Shown here piece after piece: positions 1 through 8,811 of a stretch of DNA of 64,000 nucleotides. The position numbers were made by a program, and so were the translations under genes. The DNA is from Azospirillum endophyticum (GTDB taxonomy: Bacteria > Pseudomonadota > Alphaproteobacteria > Azospirillales > Azospirillaceae): the NCBI RefSeq assembly GCF_016595245.1, contig NZ_JAENHM010000087.1:51332-115331 (forward strand). Reading direction: 5' to 3'. Under the pieces are notes generated by a model. The model saw nothing but the letters and a program-made list of their open reading frames with translations. It was not told the DNA's origin and searched no databases. The first letter of the stretch is position 1. Each line of letters starts with the position of its first letter.

Positions 1-10
1 CTCGATAAAT

Positions 11-29
11 CCGGCTTGGAAAAAGCCGG
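11..29 (-). terminator. Hairpin terminator downstream of fdxA
   Basis: A perfect 7-bp stem, CCGGCTT/AAGCCGG with a 5-nt loop, lies 22 bp past the fdxA stop. On the minus strand it is followed by ATTTAT. It is a short, weakly T-rich intrinsic terminator candidate. Confidence 0.5.
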
Positions 30-50
30 GCCGCATCCGCTGGTCTGGTC

Positions 51-383
51 TCAGCCGCCCGCCTTGGGCGAGAAGAACTTCTCGAACTTGCCGTCGACAC
101 CCTTGAACTCGTCGGCGTCGGCCGGCGCGTCCTTCTTGCGGGTGATGTTCGGCCATTGGCCGGAATAGTCGCGGTTCATCTCCAGCCACTTGGTCGCACG
201 GTCGTCGGTGTCGGGGACGATCGCCTCGGCCGGGCATTCCGGCTCGCACACGCCGCAGTCGATGCATTCGTCCGGGTGGATGACCAGCATGTTCTCACCC
301 TCGTAGAAGCAATCCACGGGGCAGACTTCGACGCAGTCGGTGTACTTGCACTTGATGCAGCCGTCGGTGACGACGTAGGGCAT
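51..383 (-). CDS. fdxA: 7Fe ferredoxin FdxA
   Basis: Small soluble electron carrier of 110 residues. The N-terminal half carries two cysteine clusters: C9, C12, C17, C21, C25 and C40, C43, C46, C50. By comparison with the family, C9, C17 and C50 should bind a [3Fe-4S] cluster and C21, C40, C43 and C46 a [4Fe-4S] cluster. The C-terminal half (about residues 60-110) is the usual FdxA extension with the conserved WP and aromatic residues. The ATG has a purine-rich GAGAAGAG just upstream on the minus strand. Family and length fit FdxA well; its redox partner is not visible here. The gene that often lies upstream in alphaproteobacteria (carD) is not found. Confidence 0.95.
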   Translation of the reverse strand: MPYVVTDGCIKCKYTDCVEVCPVDCFYEGENMLVIHPDECIDCGVCEPECPAEAIVPDTDDRATKWLEMNRDYSGQWPNITRKKDAPADADEFKGVDGKFEKFFSPKAGG

Positions 384-592
384 GATCTCTTCTCCGCTGT
401 TCCGGCCGACGGTGCCAGCCGCGCGTCCGTGGTCCCGCTCTCGCCCATCGGGGCCGATCGGAGCCGTTTCCCGGGAATGGGCACGCGCAGGGCATCGGGC
501 CGGATGGCAAACCCGCGCCTGCCTAGCACGCCGCCGACGAGCCGTTCAACCCCGCGCGTGATGTGGGCGGCCCTGTCGCACCCCTGGCGGCA

Positions 593-1501
593 TCATTCAA
601 GGGCCGGGCAAGGGCCGGGGCAAGGCCCGGTCAGGGTCAGGGCCTGATGCCGGGCTTCGGAAAACGCCTCCAGGAAGGCGCGCAGGCTGCCGGTCTCGAT
701 GGCGTCGGCGCGGCGCACGAACTGGGTCGGCATGCGGGCGAGGGCATCGGGCAGCGGCCGGGCCGCCAGCAACTCGCGCCAGGGGTCGCGCTCCACCACC
801 GACCGCGGCATCACCGTCACCCCCATGCCGGCGCCGACGCAGCCCAGGATGGCGTCCAGCGCCCCGAACTCCATGACCCGGAAGGGCACGCGGCCGGCCT
901 CGCGCATCGCCATCTCCGCCCGGCCGCGATAGGCGCAGGCGCGGCCGAAGGCGATCAGGGTGCGGCGCGCGGAATCGGTGGTCAGCCCGGCGGCGGGTTC
1001 GGCCAGAACCAGCTCCTCGTCGAAGATGCGCCGGGCGACCAGGTCCGGGTGGGCCACCTCGCCGCCGACGAAGGCGCCGTCCAGCCGTCCGGCCAGCACG
1101 TCCGCCAGCAGGACCTCGGTCGGGCCGGGGGCGATGGTCAGTTCCACGTCGGGATGGTCGCGGTGGAAGCGGGCCAGGATCGGCGGCAGCCGCACCGCGG
1201 CGGTCGATTCCATGCTGCCCACCGCCAGCCGCCCGCCGTGCCCGGCGGCTTCCGCAACCGCGTCGCGGGCCTGGGCGACCAGCCGCAGCACCCGGTCGGC
1301 ATAGCCGCTCAGGACCCGGCCGGCCGGCGTCGGCTCCATCCCGCGGCTGAAGCGCCGGAACAGGTCGACGCCCAGATCCTCCTCCAGCCGCTTGATCCGC
1401 GCGGTGACGTTGGACTGCACGCAGTTCAGCGTCTCCGCCGCCCGGCTGACGCTGCCGGTGTCGGCCACCGCCTTGACCACCCGCAAACCGGCCAGATCCA
1501 T
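593..1501 (-). CDS. LysR-family transcriptional regulator
   Basis: Regulator of 302 residues starting at MDLAGLRV. I prefer this start over one 13 codons upstream because LysR proteins begin right at the winged helix. The helix-turn-helix spans about residues 1-60 (SRAAETLNCVQSNVTARIKRL), followed by an effector-binding domain to about residue 290. It is divergent from the MFS transporter gene that starts at 1677, so it probably controls that gene and itself from the shared 175-bp gap. The inducer is unknown. The C-terminal tail is short and proline/cysteine-rich. Confidence 0.9.
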   Translation of the reverse strand: MDLAGLRVVKAVADTGSVSRAAETLNCVQSNVTARIKRLEEDLGVDLFRRFSRGMEPTPAGRVLSGYADRVLRLVAQARDAVAEAAGHGGRLAVGSMESTAAVRLPPILARFHRDHPDVELTIAPGPTEVLLADVLAGRLDGAFVGGEVAHPDLVARRIFDEELVLAEPAAGLTTDSARRTLIAFGRACAYRGRAEMAMREAGRVPFRVMEFGALDAILGCVGAGMGVTVMPRSVVERDPWRELLAARPLPDALARMPTQFVRRADAIETGSLRAFLEAFSEARHQALTLTGPCPGPCPALE

Positions 1502-1676
1502 CGCTCGCTCTCCCTCGCCGCAACGCATACCACCCATCACTGAAAGTGGAGCTTATCATCAGAACAATTCATTGGAAATGAGGGCTGTGCCGCGGCGATG
1601 ATGGATGTCAAATCAATCGGCTGGCCGAACGGTTCCTGGTCAAACGAGCCGGCCGAAAACCGAGAGGGCGTGGATC

Positions 1677-2891
1677 ATGGTTCGGGTGCTGGTCGGCGGC
1701 CTGATCGGGCTTGCCATCGCGATGGGGATCGCGCGTTTCGCCTTCACCCCGATCCTGCCGGCGATGCAGGACGCCACCGGGCTGCGGGCTGATGGCGCGG
1801 GGCTGCTCGCCTCGCTGAACTATCTGGGTTATTTCGTCGGGGCGCTGGGCGCCGGGCTGGTGCCGCACGGCGCCACGCGAACCGCCGTCTTCCGGCTGTC
1901 GCTGGTGGTCAGCGTCGCCACCACCGCGGCGATGGGGGGCGATTTCGGCGATGCCGGGCAGGCGATGCCGATCTGGTTAGTCCTGCGTTTCCTGTCTGGG
2001 GCATCGAGCGCCGGCATCTTCATCCTGGGCATCGCCATGGTGCTGGACACGCTCGCCCGCGGTGGCGGGGAACGGCTGGCCGGCTGGCTCTACACCGGGA
2101 TCGGGCTGGGCATCGCCTCGTCCGGACTGTTCGTCGCGCTGTTCGGCGGGCAGTTGGGCTGGAACGGCGACTGGCTGGCGCTGGGGGCGATCTGCGCCGT
2201 GCTGGGGGTGATGCCCGGCCTCTGGGTGCGCGATCCGGCCCCGCAACGCCCGGCGGCTGCGGCGAAGGCGGAAGGGGCCTCCCCGGCGCGGACGGGCAGG
2301 CTGTCGGCGCCGCTGCTGCTGCTGACGCTCGCCTATTTCCTGGAGGGCGGCGGCTATATCGTCTCGGCCACCTTCCTGGTGTCGATCCTGAAGACCGATC
2401 CCGGCACCGCAGCGATCGGCGAGGCCGCCTGGATGGTCGTCGGGATCGGAGCGATGGGGGCCGGGGTGTTCTGGGCCGCCGTCGCCCGGCGGTCGAGCAG
2501 CTGGTGGTCGCTGATCCTGGCGCACCTGACGCAGACGGTGGCCATCCTGCTGCCGATGACCGGCTCGCCGACCGCTTCCGTCATCTCGGCGCTGCTGTTC
2601 GGCGGCACCTTCGTCGGCATCGTCTCCCAGGCCTTCGCGCTGGGGCGGCAGCTGTCGGCCGGCGCGTCGGCGCGGGTGGTCGGGGCGCTGACCGCTGCCT
2701 ACGGGCTGGGGCAGATCATCGGGCCGTTGCCGGCCGGTCTGGTGGTGACGCGCACCGGCAGCTTCAACGCCGCGCTGCTGGGGGCGGCCGGCGCGGTGAT
2801 GCTGGGGACCTTGCTGCTGGCGCTGGGCATGGTGATCGCCGGGCGGCAGGCATCGGCCGGGCCGGCATTCGCCTCATCCAAAGCTTCGTAA
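1677..2891 (+). CDS. MFS transporter, YbfB/YjiJ-type
   Basis: Inner-membrane protein of 404 residues with about 12 hydrophobic segments and the N-terminal signature GIARFAFTPILPAMQ typical of YbfB/YjiJ-type major facilitator proteins (DUF1228). An in-frame ATG lies 24 codons upstream, but the stretch between is charged and not membrane-like. The ATG at 1677 follows GAGAGGG and places the first helix at the N terminus, so it is chosen. Divergent from the LysR gene. Substrate unknown; related genes are usually paired with a LysR regulator, as here. Confidence 0.85.
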   Translation: MVRVLVGGLIGLAIAMGIARFAFTPILPAMQDATGLRADGAGLLASLNYLGYFVGALGAGLVPHGATRTAVFRLSLVVSVATTAAMGGDFGDAGQAMPIWLVLRFLSGASSAGIFILGIAMVLDTLARGGGERLAGWLYTGIGLGIASSGLFVALFGGQLGWNGDWLALGAICAVLGVMPGLWVRDPAPQRPAAAAKAEGASPARTGRLSAPLLLLTLAYFLEGGGYIVSATFLVSILKTDPGTAAIGEAAWMVVGIGAMGAGVFWAAVARRSSSWWSLILAHLTQTVAILLPMTGSPTASVISALLFGGTFVGIVSQAFALGRQLSAGASARVVGALTAAYGLGQIIGPLPAGLVVTRTGSFNAALLGAAGAVMLGTLLLALGMVIAGRQASAGPAFASSKAS

Positions 2892-3008
2892 GTATTCGTA
2901 AGGTCTGCCTGCGACAATCGGCGGCGCATTTTCAGCATTGCCGTTGTTCTCCCCGATCGTCCGCTTTGGCTACAGTCTAGCCTGCAACAACCAGACCCCG
3001 GGGGAGTC

Positions 3009-3419
3009 ATGAAACGCAAGCTGGTTCCGGACGTCGTCAAGTCGCAGGAACTGATCCTGGTACCGGAGGACACCTCCGTCGCCACCGTGTCGAAGATGAT
3101 GGCGGACAAGAACATCGGCGCAGTGCTGGTGGTCAACCACGGTGCCTTGATCGGTATCGTCACCGAGCGCGACCTGAACAACAAGGTGCTGTCCAAGGAC
3201 CTCGACCCGTCGGCGGTGGAGGTCGGTGCGGTGATGACCCGCAACCCCGACAGCCTGCCGCCCGATGCCGACGCGGTCGACGCGCTGACGCTGATGCACG
3301 ACAAGCATTACCGCCATCTGCCCATCACCCAGGGCAAGCGCGCGGTCGGCATCGTGTCGATCCGCGACCTGGTCAAGGTCGCCTACGAGCATCTGATGGC
3401 CGAACGCGCCAAGGCGTGA
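3009..3419 (+). CDS. Two-CBS-domain protein
   Basis: Cytosolic protein of 136 residues made almost entirely of a CBS pair: first domain about residues 14-65 (GIVTERDL), second about 77-130 (GIVSIRDL). Such stand-alone pairs bind adenosyl ligands and sense energy state or modulate partners. No enzyme domain is fused and no partner is evident; the next gene is convergent. The ATG follows GGGGGAG. Family assignment is secure, role is not. Confidence 0.88.
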   Translation: MKRKLVPDVVKSQELILVPEDTSVATVSKMMADKNIGAVLVVNHGALIGIVTERDLNNKVLSKDLDPSAVEVGAVMTRNPDSLPPDADAVDALTLMHDKHYRHLPITQGKRAVGIVSIRDLVKVAYEHLMAERAKA

Positions 3420-3426
3420 CCGGGGA

Positions 3427-3465
3427 GATGAAGGGGGCGACGCTTTTCGCGCCGCCCCCTTCATC
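3427..3465. terminator. Bidirectional terminator between CBS and TerC genes
   Basis: A perfect 13-bp stem (GATGAAGGGGGCG at 3427-3439 and its complement at 3453-3465) with a 13-nt loop lies in the 47-bp gap between convergent genes. It can serve both. Confidence 0.75.
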
Positions 3466-3466
3466 G

Positions 3467-4186
3467 TCAATGTGCCGCGCTTCGCTTGCGCCGGGCCAGC
3501 AGGTTCAGCGCTTCCACCAGGGTGGAGAAGGCGATGGCGAAGTACAGGTAGCCCTTGGGAATGTGGAAGCCCAGGCCGTCCGCCACCAGCGCCACGCCGA
3601 CCAGCAGCAGGAAGGACAGCGCCAGCATCTTCACCGTGACGTGACGGTTGACGAAGTCGCCGACCGGGCCGGAGGCGAACAGCATCACCGCCATGGCGAT
3701 GACGACGGCGGCGACCATCACCGGCAGATGGTCCGACATGCCGACGGCGGTGATGACGCTGTCGAGCGAGAAGACGATGTCCAGGAACATGATCTGGACG
3801 ACGACCGAGGTGAAGGTGGCGTGCTTGGGCGCCGATCCGCCTTCCTCATGGCCTTCGACGGTGTGATGGATCTCCAGCGTGCCCTTGGCCAGAAGGAACA
3901 GCCCGCCCAGGACCAGGATCAGGTCGCGTCCCGAAACCTCCCAGCCGGCGACGGTGAACAGCGGCTGGGTCAGTTGCGCCACCCAGGCGATGGAGGCCAG
4001 CAGGGCCAGGCGGGTCAGCAGTGCCAGCGCCAGGCCGACGCGCCGCGCGCTGTGCTGCCGTTCTGGCGGCAGCTTCGATGCCATGATCGAGATGAAGATG
4101 ATGTTGTCGATGCCCAGCACGATCTCCAACGCGGTCAACGTCAGAAGGCTGGCCCAGACATTCGGGTCGGCGAGCAGGTCGAGCAT
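3467..4186 (-). CDS. TerC-family integral membrane protein
   Basis: Membrane protein of 239 residues with about seven transmembrane segments. It carries the TerC-family signatures ALEIVLGIDNIIFISI (residues about 19-34) and FLDIVFSLDSVITAVGM (about 133-149), whose acidic residues inside the membrane are conserved in the family. TerC relatives are linked to tellurite resistance and to metal (Mn) efflux during membrane insertion of exported enzymes. There are no ter genes beside it, so a metal-export role is more likely than tellurite resistance. Confidence 0.88.
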   Translation of the reverse strand: MLDLLADPNVWASLLTLTALEIVLGIDNIIFISIMASKLPPERQHSARRVGLALALLTRLALLASIAWVAQLTQPLFTVAGWEVSGRDLILVLGGLFLLAKGTLEIHHTVEGHEEGGSAPKHATFTSVVVQIMFLDIVFSLDSVITAVGMSDHLPVMVAAVVIAMAVMLFASGPVGDFVNRHVTVKMLALSFLLLVGVALVADGLGFHIPKGYLYFAIAFSTLVEALNLLARRKRSAAH

Positions 4187-4374
4187 GAAGGGGCGGGGCT
4201 CCGGCGGTCAAATGGGGGCAGTCGACATGGCTGCACGCCGGCACCGCGGGCGCCAGCGTGACCGCGACGACATGAGGCCGGCCGCGGCCCGCTGCAAGAG
4301 GGGCCAGTTCCATTTTTCCGCCATTCTGCCGCTTTGTTACCGCCGCTTCCCCGCCGTTCCGGGGGGTGTCCGTT

Positions 4375-4632
4375 TCATCTCCAGGAGGCGGCGGTCCGCT
4401 GTCCGCCCGCTGTGGCGGGGATGCGGCCGAAGGCGGCCGAATCGGTTTGCTCCCCCTCGTGCCGCTCGACGGTCCGTCGGGTTGCCGTCCTGCTGTCGGT
4501 CCGATCGCTCCAGGCACGCCGGCGGATCGCCATCTGAAGCCGGCAATCCTGGGAGCAGTAGAACGGCGCAGGGCCGCGGGCGGACGTGCGGATGAACGGC
4601 CTGCCGCAGCAGGCGCAGTAAAGCGTGGTCAT
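4375..4632 (-). CDS. Small zinc-finger-like protein
   Basis: An 85-residue product with a perfect GGAGG 8 nt before the ATG. The N-terminal 30 residues hold C6, C9, C26 and C30 (plus C8), spaced like a treble-clef zinc ribbon; the second half (YCSQDCRLQMAIRR) resembles short FCS/DUF2256-like zinc fingers. The remainder is basic, low-complexity and probably disordered. Not recognised as a named family. It stands alone between terC and nhaA. The ribosome site and cysteine spacing support it; the long tail may be partly spurious. Confidence 0.55.
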   Translation of the reverse strand: MTTLYCACCGRPFIRTSARGPAPFYCSQDCRLQMAIRRRAWSDRTDSRTATRRTVERHEGEQTDSAAFGRIPATAGGQRTAASWR

Positions 4633-4807
4633 GGTCGTTTCCTCCGGAACCGGCGGCCGTTTCCCGGCCTTGCCCAGGGCCTTGTGGCCGATTGCCTTGT
4701 GGCTGATCGTCCATCGGCCCTGCTGATGCTGTTGGGCGAATTGTGTCGGCTGGCTTCAGGCATCGCCAGCGATCAAAAGACATAAGCCCGACTCACTTCA
4801 AGTATTC

Positions 4808-4907
4808 GAGGTCGGAAATCGGAGCGGCAGCAGCAGCTTAGATGCTGAGGCGCGTCAATTCGCCGCGATGCTCTGCTGCTCTTCCGCACGGGGATTTTTC
4901 CGACCTC
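4808..4907 (+). promoter_or_regulatory. Structured 5' leader of nhaA, candidate cation riboswitch
   Basis: The leader folds into a long structure. An outer perfect 11-bp stem pairs GAGGTCGGAAA (4808-4818) with 4897-4907. Inside it, CGGAG (4820-4824) can pair with 4882-4886, AGCAGCAG (4829-4836) with CTGCTGCT (4873-4880), and GGCG (4849-4852) with CGCC (4861-4864). The nhaA ATG is 71 nt further on, after GGAAAG. Published nhaA-I and nhaA-II leader motifs upstream of this gene class include lithium-sensing riboswitches. Membership is inferred from position and structure only; I could not match a consensus. Confidence 0.5.
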
Positions 4908-4978
4908 AGCGTCTTCCAACGAAAGCCTGACGGTGCCATCTATTCCTTTCGACCAAGAGCCCGGAAAGACGAGACACG

Positions 4979-6181
4979 ATGACGTTGAGACGCCTCGCCA
5001 CCTTCCTGAAAACCGAGAGCGCCAGCGGCGTGGTCCTGATGGTTGCGGCGGTGCTCGCCCTGCTGTGGGCGAATTCTCCGGCGGCCCCGCTGTACGACAC
5101 GATCCTGGCGACGAAGGTGGCGGTGACGGCAGGTGGCGCCGGTCTGAACAAGCCGCTGATCCTGTGGATCAACGACGGGCTGATGGCGATCTTCTTCCTG
5201 CTGGTCGGGCTGGAGATCAAACGCGAGGTGCTGGAAGGCGAATTGTCCAGCCCGGCCAAGGCGATGCTGCCGGGCATCGCGGCGCTGGGCGGCATGGCGG
5301 TGCCGGCGCTGGTCTATTGCCTGTTCGCCCAGGCGGAGCCGGGCGCCCTGCAGGGCTGGGCGATCCCGGCGGCCACCGACATCGCCTTCGCGCTGGGCGT
5401 GCTGGCCCTGCTGGGCAACCGCGTGCCGGGCAGCCTGCGCGTCTTCCTGCTGGCGCTGGCGATCATGGACGATCTGGGCGCCATCGTGATCATCGCCGTC
5501 TTCTACAGCCATGGGTTGGTGCCGCTGGCGCTGGGGCTGGCGGCGGCATCGGCCGTCGGGCTGTGGCTGCTGAACCGGGCGGGGGTGCGCTCGCTGTCGC
5601 CCTATCTGCTGCTGGGGCTGGTCCTGTGGGTGTGCGTGCTGAAATCGGGCATCCACGCCACGCTGGCCGGCGTGGTGCTGGCCCTTGCCATTCCCTTGCG
5701 GGTGGAGGGCGGCGACGGCAAGCGGGCCGAAGACGCGCCGCTCTATCGCCTGGAGCATGCCCTGCATCCCTGGGTCGCCTTCCTCATCATGCCGGTCTTC
5801 GCGCTGGCCAATGCCGGCGTGCCGCTGGACGGCATCACCCCGGCCAGCCTGCTGGAACCGGTGCCGCTGGGCATCGCGCTCGGCCTGTTCCTGGGCAAGC
5901 AGACGGGCGTGTTCCTGGCCGTGTGGGTCGCCGTGCATGTCGGTGTGGTCGAGCGGCCGGCGCGCGCCAGCTGGGGGCAGATCTACGGCGTCGCCGTGCT
6001 GACCGGCATCGGCTTCACCATGAGCCTGTTCATCGGGACGCTGGCCTTCGCCGATCCGCAGCACGCGGTGGCGGTGCGGCTGGGCGTGCTGACCGGTTCG
6101 CTCGTCTCGGCGCTGGTCGGCTATGCACTGCTCCATGCGGCCGGAACCAGGCGGGCGCGGGCGGCTGTCCCTGCGGCCTGA
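4979..6181 (+). CDS. nhaA: Na+/H+ antiporter NhaA
   Basis: Inner-membrane sodium/proton antiporter of 400 residues, the usual size. Visible family signatures are LKTESASGVVLM at the N terminus, the conserved ATDIAFALGVL and the DDLGAI motif with the two adjacent aspartates that bind the cation, and GIGFTMSLFIG near the C terminus. About 12 membrane segments. It sits alone behind a structured leader (4808-4907), which suggests control by cation or pH. The start follows GGAAAGACGAG. Confidence 0.95.
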   Translation: MTLRRLATFLKTESASGVVLMVAAVLALLWANSPAAPLYDTILATKVAVTAGGAGLNKPLILWINDGLMAIFFLLVGLEIKREVLEGELSSPAKAMLPGIAALGGMAVPALVYCLFAQAEPGALQGWAIPAATDIAFALGVLALLGNRVPGSLRVFLLALAIMDDLGAIVIIAVFYSHGLVPLALGLAAASAVGLWLLNRAGVRSLSPYLLLGLVLWVCVLKSGIHATLAGVVLALAIPLRVEGGDGKRAEDAPLYRLEHALHPWVAFLIMPVFALANAGVPLDGITPASLLEPVPLGIALGLFLGKQTGVFLAVWVAVHVGVVERPARASWGQIYGVAVLTGIGFTMSLFIGTLAFADPQHAVAVRLGVLTGSLVSALVGYALLHAAGTRRARAAVPAA

Positions 6182-6259
6182 GGGGGGCGGTGCCGGGATC
6201 ATCGTCACCGGCGATGTCACGCAATATCCATCGGGCTCATGAACTTTGTGGCCGATGGC

Positions 6260-6286
6260 GGAACCGGCGGGGGCATCCGCGGGTTC
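6260..6286 (+). promoter_or_regulatory. Possible EcfG-type stress promoter
   Basis: GGAAC at 6260-6264 is followed after 17 nt by GGTT (GTT at 6283-6285). This differs from the alphaproteobacterial general-stress consensus GGAAC-N16/17-CGTT by one base in the -10 part. It lies 57 bp before the DUF4112 gene. Weaker than the otsA site at 41977-42001. Confidence 0.3.
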
Positions 6287-6342
6287 TTTCCTTGCGGGAC
6301 GTCGCGCGGCAGGCGCGGGACCGACGGATCGGGGGACATGCG

Positions 6343-6780
6343 ATGATCGACGCCATGCGCACACGCCGGCGCGCCGTTGCCGAAGCCCCCCCGACGGAGG
6401 GAGCCGGCGGTTCCATCCCCATGGATTTCCAGCGGCTGGAGCGGCTTCGCCGCTTGGCCCGGCTGATGGACACCCGCTGGCGCATCCCCTTCACCCGCAT
6501 CCCGGTCGGGCTGGACGGCATCGCCAGCCTGGTGCCGGTGGCGGGCGACACGGCGACCGCGCTGGTTTCCGCCTACATCATCGTCGAGGCGTCCCGCTTC
6601 GGCCTGCCCAAGGCGTTGGTGGCCCGCATGGTCTTCAACGTGCTGCTGGACTGGGCCGGCGGGTCGGTCCCGGTGCTGGGCACCGTGTTCGACATCGCCT
6701 TCAAGGCCAACCGGATGAACCTGAACCTGCTGCACGAGCATCTGGAGCAACGTCTGGCCGCAGCTGCGGCGAAGCGCTGA
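6343..6780 (+). CDS. DUF4112 domain protein
   Basis: Product of 145 residues. From about residue 33 it matches DUF4112: LARLMDTRWRIPFTRIPVGL, then the segment with GLDGIASLVPVAGDT and a second conserved block DWAGGSVPVLGTVFDIAFKA. Two hydrophobic stretches (about 58-80 and 92-120) suggest membrane association. Function is unknown. The ATG at 6343 is chosen over a start far upstream in the same frame, which would run through nhaA in another frame; MDFQRLERL is a possible later start. A stress-type promoter may precede it. Confidence 0.8.
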   Translation: MIDAMRTRRRAVAEAPPTEGAGGSIPMDFQRLERLRRLARLMDTRWRIPFTRIPVGLDGIASLVPVAGDTATALVSAYIIVEASRFGLPKALVARMVFNVLLDWAGGSVPVLGTVFDIAFKANRMNLNLLHEHLEQRLAAAAAKR

Positions 6781-6799
6781 AGAGGCGGTCCCCACGGTC

Positions 6800-6813
6800 T
6801 TGACGTGGATCAA
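6800..6813 (+). promoter_or_regulatory. FNR/Anr box upstream of hemN
   Basis: TTGACGTGGATCAA matches the FNR consensus TTGAT-N4-ATCAA with one mismatch. Its centre (6806.5) lies 42 bp before the hemN ATG. At a class II position (-41.5) transcription would start at the ATG itself, so the mRNA may be leaderless or the true start later. Confidence 0.75.
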
Positions 6814-6848
6814 GGCGGGGGTAGGGGGACTGCGGCACTCTGTCGCTC

Positions 6849-8276
6849 ATGAACGCCATCTCCGCTCTGGCCGTACAGCCGGCCCCCGCCGCCCCGTCCC
6901 TCTCCCACGGTGTCGCCCATGGCGTGGATGCCGCGCTGCTCGCCAAGTATGACGGGTTGCGGGTGCCGCGCTACACCAGCTACCCGACCGCGCCGCACTT
7001 CACGCCCGAGGTGAACGGCGACGTCTATGGCGGCTGGCTGGAAGCGATCGATCCGACGCGGTCGGGATCGCTCTATCTGCACATCCCCTTCTGCCAGAAG
7101 ATGTGCTGGTACTGCGGCTGCCACACCAAGATCGTCGCGCGCTACGCCCCGATCGCCGAGTATCTCGGCCACCTGCGGCAGGAGATCGCCATGGTGGCCG
7201 ACCGCATCCCCGGCCGGCTGGCGGTGCGCCACATCCATTTCGGCGGCGGCACCCCGACCATGATGGCGCCGGACGATTTCGAGGCGATGATCGCGCTGCT
7301 GCGCACCCGCTTCGACGTCGCCGCCGATGCCGAACTGGCGGTGGAGATCGACCCCCGCACCCTGACGGCGGAGATGGCGGCGGCGCTGGGCCGCGCCGGG
7401 GTCAACCGGGCCTCGCTGGGCGTGCAGGATTTCGACGAGACGGTGCAGCAGGCGATCAACCGTGTCCAGCCGCGTGCCGTCACGGAACAGGCGCTGGCCT
7501 GGCTGAAGGAGGCCGGCATTGCCAGCGTCAATCTGGACCTGATGTACGGCCTGCCGCACCAGTCGGTGGAGAGCGTCACCCGCTCCGCCGGGATCGCGCT
7601 GGAGATGGCGCCCGACCGGCTGTCGGTCTTCGGCTACGCCCATGTGCCGTGGATGAAGACCCACCAGAAGAAGATCGACGAATCGGCGCTGGCCGGCTCG
7701 CTCGGCCGGTGGGAGCAGTTCGCCGCCATTGCCGACACCCTTTCGGCCGCCGGCTACAGCGCCATCGGTCTCGACCATTTCGCCCGTCCAGGCGACGAGC
7801 TGGCGGTACAGCAGGAGGAAGGGCGGCTGGGCCGCAACTTCCAGGGCTACACCACCGACGACGCCGAGGTGCTGCTGGGTTTCGGCTCCTCCTCCATCGG
7901 CGCGCTGCCGCAGGGCTATGTTCAGAACGCCGTGCCCTTCGACCAATACGCCACGGCCATCGAGGAAGGCCGCCTGCCCACCGGCAAGGGCATCGCGCTC
8001 ACCGCGGACGACACGCTGCGTCGCGACCTGATCATGCGGCTGATGTGCGACCTGTCGGTCGATACCGCCGCCATCGCCCGCGCCCATGGTCTGGCGGACT
8101 CCACCTTCGACACGGAACTGGAGGGTATGGCCGATCTGGTCGCCGACGGCGTCGCGGTGGTGGAAGGGAGGCGCGTTCATGTGCCGGAGAGCGCCCGCCC
8201 CCTGATGCGCATCGTCGCCGCCCGCTTCGACGCCCACCTGTCCAAGGGCGCCGGTCGGCACAGCCGGGCGGTCTGA
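6849..8276 (+). CDS. hemN: Oxygen-independent coproporphyrinogen III oxidase HemN
   Basis: Radical-SAM enzyme of 475 residues that decarboxylates coproporphyrinogen III in heme synthesis without oxygen. It has the HemN N-terminal signature RYTSYPTAPHF and the cluster motif CQKMCWYCGC (C-x3-C-x2-C-x-C), followed by HFGGGTPT and the HemN C-terminal domain with a conserved GFGSSSIG. The N-terminal motif distinguishes true HemN from the HemW heme chaperone. FNR control fits the anaerobic role and the nap operon further along. The first 25 residues are alanine/proline-rich and may be untranslated if a GTG near 6925 is used. Confidence 0.93.
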   Translation: MNAISALAVQPAPAAPSLSHGVAHGVDAALLAKYDGLRVPRYTSYPTAPHFTPEVNGDVYGGWLEAIDPTRSGSLYLHIPFCQKMCWYCGCHTKIVARYAPIAEYLGHLRQEIAMVADRIPGRLAVRHIHFGGGTPTMMAPDDFEAMIALLRTRFDVAADAELAVEIDPRTLTAEMAAALGRAGVNRASLGVQDFDETVQQAINRVQPRAVTEQALAWLKEAGIASVNLDLMYGLPHQSVESVTRSAGIALEMAPDRLSVFGYAHVPWMKTHQKKIDESALAGSLGRWEQFAAIADTLSAAGYSAIGLDHFARPGDELAVQQEEGRLGRNFQGYTTDDAEVLLGFGSSSIGALPQGYVQNAVPFDQYATAIEEGRLPTGKGIALTADDTLRRDLIMRLMCDLSVDTAAIARAHGLADSTFDTELEGMADLVADGVAVVEGRRVHVPESARPLMRIVAARFDAHLSKGAGRHSRAV

Positions 8277-8279
8277 GAG

Positions 8280-8428
8280 CAGAGCCGAAAAGTTTCGACT
8301 TTTCGGCTCTGGTACGGCCGCGACTGCGGCCGCGCGGGCACATGCCCGCGAAGCCAAGGCCCGCGGAAGCGGGCCGCCCGGCGTCTGAGGGGCCGGAAAG
8401 TGCCGCCCAAAGGTCGGAACTTTCCGGC
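8280..8428. repeat. Mosaic of nested palindromes after hemN
   Basis: Five hairpins follow one another: a 13-bp stem around 8280-8311 (GAGCCGAAAAG arm), a 7-bp stem at 8315-8332, a near-continuous palindrome GCGGGCACATGCCCGC at 8334-8349, a 7-bp stem at 8358-8375, and a 10-bp stem pairing 8392-8401 with 8419-8428. The first can end hemN transcription. The 535-bp gap from 8277 to 8811 otherwise holds only the promoter region of the next gene; no ORF there looks real. Confidence 0.7.
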
Positions 8429-8811
8429 ATTGGTATGAGAGCAGGCTCTCCCCCTTTCTTGCCGAAAGGAAAAGGCGGCAAGCGACACCCGCCTGCCGCC
8501 TTTTCCCGTATTTTCCCGTAGCGCGCATCCGGACCCATGAGGCTGCGCGGCAACCTCGCTGCTCTCCGAGGGCGCCGTCGCGATGTTCGAGATGTGCGAG
8601 GCGGCCAGGACTCCGGCGCGAGACGGTGCCGGAAAAGATCGTATTTGCGCCGATTTTTCCTGATTGGGGGACGCGCCTCAAAAAGCGCATAGCGACTCCG
8701 AGTGCGCTGCGGTGGCGAAGAGGGAGCCGCGTCCTGTATGGTCGCGCCGAAGGTCCATATCCTCCCTGTCCCCCTATCCCTTCAAAGCACCGATCCATCT
8801 CAAGGTGAGCG

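Noticed and set aside
4933..6342. Upstream extension of the DUF4112 frame through nhaA
   Set aside because: It is the shifted frame of nhaA and low-complexity; the DUF4112 protein starts at 6343.
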